NCBI GenBank assembly: GCA_900549295.1
Contig: URNG01000070.1
Coordinates: 1 to 16,764 of the forward strand
DNA: 16,764 bases
Direction of reading: 5' to 3'
DNA from: an uncultured Rhodocyclaceae bacterium
GTDB lineage: Bacteria; Pseudomonadota; Gammaproteobacteria; Burkholderiales; Rhodocyclaceae
Shown here: one piece after another, positions 14,938 to 16,764 of the stretch
Position numbering within the stretch: the stretch's first letter is position 1
Layout: each line of letters opens with the position of its first letter
Position numbers and translations under genes: made by a program
Notes under the pieces: generated by a model
The model's input: only the letters and a program-made list of their open reading frames with translations
The model's database searches: none
What the model was told of the DNA's origin: nothing

Positions 14938-15143
14938 AGGATTGCTGCGGGGTCGATGTTGGAGTGGCGAGAGCCGGAATCGTAGCGTTCGGCATTGTGC
15001 TTGCCAAGAAGATATAGTTTTTGGGGGGCTGTTATGGGCTTGGGGCCATGACCCAGGCCCGGGCCTTCGTGATGAGGAAGATTGTCCGGGTCATGGACTG
15101 AACCCACAGGAGGTAGTCCTTCGATTGGGGAAAACCTCTTCAA
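14934..15143 (-). CDS. Possible truncated remnant of a larger gene (69 codons)
   Basis: An open frame from TTG 15143 overlaps the next gene's ATG (ATGA at 14937-14934), an arrangement typical of true gene ends. The product is Pro/His/Gly-rich (GPGLGHGPKPITAPQKLYLL) and ends RYDSGSRHSNIDPAAIL. It has no proper ATG and no ribosome-binding site, and begins 1 nt after the flgT stop. This suggests the 3' remnant of a gene whose 5' part was lost. I do not recognise the family. It might also be simple non-coding filler. Confidence 0.3.
   Translation of the reverse strand: MKRFSPIEGLPPVGSVHDPDNLPHHEGPGLGHGPKPITAPQKLYLLGKHNAERYDSGSRHSNIDPAAIL
15046..15096. repeat. Inverted repeat CCATGACCC / GGGTCATGG around a GGCCCGGGCC palindrome
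   Basis: A perfect 9-bp inverted repeat (15046-15054 and 15088-15096) encloses a 33-nt loop that contains the 10-bp palindrome GGCCCGGGCC (15056-15065). It lies just downstream of flgT and could fold in RNA or DNA. No T-run follows, so it is not a standard terminator. Confidence 0.45.
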
Positions 15144-15144
15144 A

Positions 15145-16305
15145 TCACGGCGCGAAAACCACGTCGCCGGGGCGGATGTCGGCGTTGGGTACGGCGTCGA
15201 TCAATTCGATGCGGGAAAACGTCGGGTAGACGCTGCGGATCGCCGCGCTGCCGAGGATGCGTTTTTCGCTGCCGAGCCGGTTGCCGGCCAGAGCGTGCAC
15301 CGGCGGTGGCTGCCAGGCGTGGACGTGCAGGGTGTCGCCGATCGTCAGGCCGGCCTCGGCTCCGGCGTCGATGTAGAGTTCTCGCCCGTTACGGCGGACG
15401 ATGCGGGCGCTGAAGGGCAGGCAGCCGATTTCCTGTCCGCTCCAGGCGGCGATTTCCTGAAAGATGCTGCCCAGAGCCAGACCCAACCCTTGCCGGAAGA
15501 AGGCCGGGTTGCCGAAGCTGGGCAATTGGTCGAGACGCAGGGGCGGCGTGGCGACGACTGAGAAATCGCGCCGGGCGAGCAGCGCGCCGTTGATGCCGTC
15601 GTGGATGAAGGCTTCGATGGCGATGCGACGCTGGCCGCCGCCCAGGGAGAAATCGCGGTAGATGCCGGAGAGCACGTATTGCGCCTGATGGTCGCGGGCC
15701 TGGCCGACGAGCAGGGATTCGCCGTCGCCGCTCCCGCCGCCCGGCAGCATGGCACGCGGCGCGTGAATCGGGGCGCGGTAGGGGAAGACCGTGGCTGCGC
15801 TGTCGGCCAGCAGAGCCTGCCGCTGACGGATGATGCGGGTGATGGCGACAGCGGTGTGGCGGCTGAGCAGGGGCAGTTCTTCAGGCAGCTTCTGTTCCGG
15901 GAATTCCATGGCAAAGCCGGTGACCAGCACGCGGTTGCTGTAGGTGCTCCGGCAGGCGGGGTCGGCGTCCCGGCCCGGTTCGGTGTGCAGGTTGACGGCC
16001 AGTCTGATGGTCAGCAATTGGCCGCTGCGGTTTTCGGCAAGGATTTCCCACGGCCCGACCTGGCCGTTGCCCTTGGTCTGGATGGCCTCGAACAGGCCGT
16101 CGCGGCTCAGCGCGGTGGCGGCGTTGACGCGTGCGCCCTGCATTTCTGCGGCCCGCGCCAGCGCCTGCCGTACCGCGGCGTCGCGGGCTTCGGCGTAATT
16201 GCCGTCGCGCACCGCCGCGCTGCCTTCGACGATGGTTTGCGCCTGGGCGCTGGCCGCTACCCAGAGCAGGGCCAGCGTCCCGAGGCGCTTGTGCCAGCCG
16301 GGCAT
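15145..16305 (-). CDS. flgT: Flagellar assembly protein FlgT
   Basis: FlgT is a periplasmic protein of the H-ring around the LP ring of polar flagella. The 386-residue product starts with a signal peptide ending ASAQAQ (cleavage around 21-23). The N-terminal domain (VEGSAAVRDGNYAEARDAAV, then AEMQGARVNAATALSRDGLF) matches the FlgT pattern. A middle domain has VLVTGFAMEFPEQ, YVLSGIYRDFS and FIHDGINGALLARRDF. A C-terminal SH3-like domain carries ELYIDAGAEAGLTIGDTLHV and ends DIRPGDVVFAP. The start ATG 16305 follows the flgP stop by 6 nt, so both are likely one operon. The gene looks complete. Confidence 0.85.
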   Translation of the reverse strand: MPGWHKRLGTLALLWVAASAQAQTIVEGSAAVRDGNYAEARDAAVRQALARAAEMQGARVNAATALSRDGLFEAIQTKGNGQVGPWEILAENRSGQLLTIRLAVNLHTEPGRDADPACRSTYSNRVLVTGFAMEFPEQKLPEELPLLSRHTAVAITRIIRQRQALLADSAATVFPYRAPIHAPRAMLPGGGSGDGESLLVGQARDHQAQYVLSGIYRDFSLGGGQRRIAIEAFIHDGINGALLARRDFSVVATPPLRLDQLPSFGNPAFFRQGLGLALGSIFQEIAAWSGQEIGCLPFSARIVRRNGRELYIDAGAEAGLTIGDTLHVHAWQPPPVHALAGNRLGSEKRILGSAAIRSVYPTFSRIELIDAVPNADIRPGDVVFAP

Positions 16306-16311
16306 GCCGCT

Positions 16312-16764
16312 TTACTGGGTGACGTAATGCGGGCTGGGCATCGAGCAACCGGCGGCGGCGCAGGGGCCGTTCGTATTGCGGACGGGGGTGGGCATGCCTT
16401 GAGTGGCATTCTGGGTGAGGCGCTGGTAGAAATCGTGGGTGAGGTCGAGTTCAACGGTGGCTTCGTAGTTGCCGTTGGCGATCGAAGTCATGTTGACCAC
16501 GCGCGCGCCGCGTATGAAGGCGTCGACGTAGGTGCGCACCGAATCGTTCTGGGTGGCGAAGGCGGAAACTGCGGTGTTACCCCAGACGCGGAAGCCATAC
16601 ACCTGCTCGGCCAGATTGCGGTAAGCGTCGACCTGCGCGGCGCGCATCGCCATCAACTGCTGTTGGCCGTGCGAGTACTGCGAGTAATTGCCCTGCGCGC
16701 CGTAACCGACGGCGAGCAGGCGGGGGGGGGGCGGCGGGGCGCGGGGGGGGGCGGGGCTTCGGTT
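16312..16764 (-). CDS. flgP: FlgP-like flagellar outer-membrane protein, 5' end outside window
   Basis: The frame is open from the stop at 16312 to the right edge (150 residues visible). The conserved core LLAVGYGAQGNYSQYSHGQQ, MAMRAAQVDAYRNLAEQVYG, WGNTAVSAFATQNDSVRTYV and ATVELDLTHDF is typical of FlgP/LPP20-type proteins, which build the basal disk near the outer membrane with FlgT. The expected signal peptide and lipidation cysteine are not visible. Upstream of LLAVGYG the frame reads mostly Pro, Ala and Arg, owing to poly-G sequence at the window edge that may not be genuine. An ATG at 16653 would remove conserved residues and is not the start. Confidence 0.82.
   Translation of the reverse strand, partial: NRSPAPPRAPPPPPRLLAVGYGAQGNYSQYSHGQQQLMAMRAAQVDAYRNLAEQVYGFRVWGNTAVSAFATQNDSVRTYVDAFIRGARVVNMTSIANGNYEATVELDLTHDFYQRLTQNATQGMPTPVRNTNGPCAAAGCSMPSPHYVTQ
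16721..16757. other. Poly-G low-complexity sequence at the window end
   Basis: The stretch is almost only G with a few C (runs of nine or more G). It lies exactly at the right edge and encodes an implausible Pro-rich segment where flgP should have its signal region. This pattern resembles end-of-contig or two-colour sequencing artefact, though a real GC-rich tract is possible. Confidence 0.6.

Noticed and set aside
1..16764. CRISPR arrays, tRNA genes, insertion sequences or phage genes
   Set aside because: No regularly spaced repeats, cloverleaf sequences, transposase motifs or phage structural genes were seen on either strand.

Overview
The window looks like a GC-rich betaproteobacterial chromosome or metagenomic contig (Rhodocyclales/Burkholderiales-like). 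This is inferred from a Cupriavidus-type NAD-reducing soluble [NiFe]-hydrogenase cluster, a short HypF1-type HypF, a class A RNase P RNA and polar-flagellum FlgT/FlgP genes. No species can be named from the sequence alone.

Layout. Positions 1-441 (minus) hold the start of a coiled-coil protein that runs off the left edge. A HupE/UreJ-type nickel permease (586-1176, plus) converges on the hydrogenase operon. That operon is transcribed leftward as hoxF-hoxU-hoxY-hoxH-hoxW (6310 to 1173), mostly with 4-nt ATGA/GTGA overlaps. A 161-bp divergent intergenic region (6311-6471) separates it from a rightward maturation operon hypA-hypB-hypF-hypC-hypD-hypE (6472-11291). After an 11-bp tandem repeat comes rnpB (about 11384-11790), then a PrmC-like methyltransferase and a TRIC/UPF0126 membrane protein on the plus strand. 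From 13672 to about 15143, three or four small unidentified genes on the minus strand, visibly richer in A+T than the rest, look like an inserted or decaying cassette. The right end (minus) carries flgT and a partial flgP, and stops in poly-G low-complexity sequence that may be an assembly artefact.

How the genes work together. HoxFU is the diaphorase (FMN, NAD and Fe-S) and HoxYH the hydrogenase module; together they couple H2 oxidation to NAD+ reduction in the cytoplasm. HupE would supply nickel. HypA/HypB insert Ni, HypE/HypF make the cyanide ligands, HypC/HypD assemble Fe(CN)2CO, and HoxW clips the HoxH C-terminus after Ni insertion. All dedicated parts except a transcriptional regulator are present.

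The main anomaly is in hoxY. A 55-nt segment (3624-3678) lies exactly at the second cysteine of the N-terminal CxxC cluster motif and shifts the frame, although both halves are otherwise well conserved. The gene is broken as read, and every other hydrogenase gene looks intact. Explanations are a recent mutation, an assembly error, or much less likely a translational bypass. The hox/hyp intergenic region also holds overlapping candidate regulatory signals.
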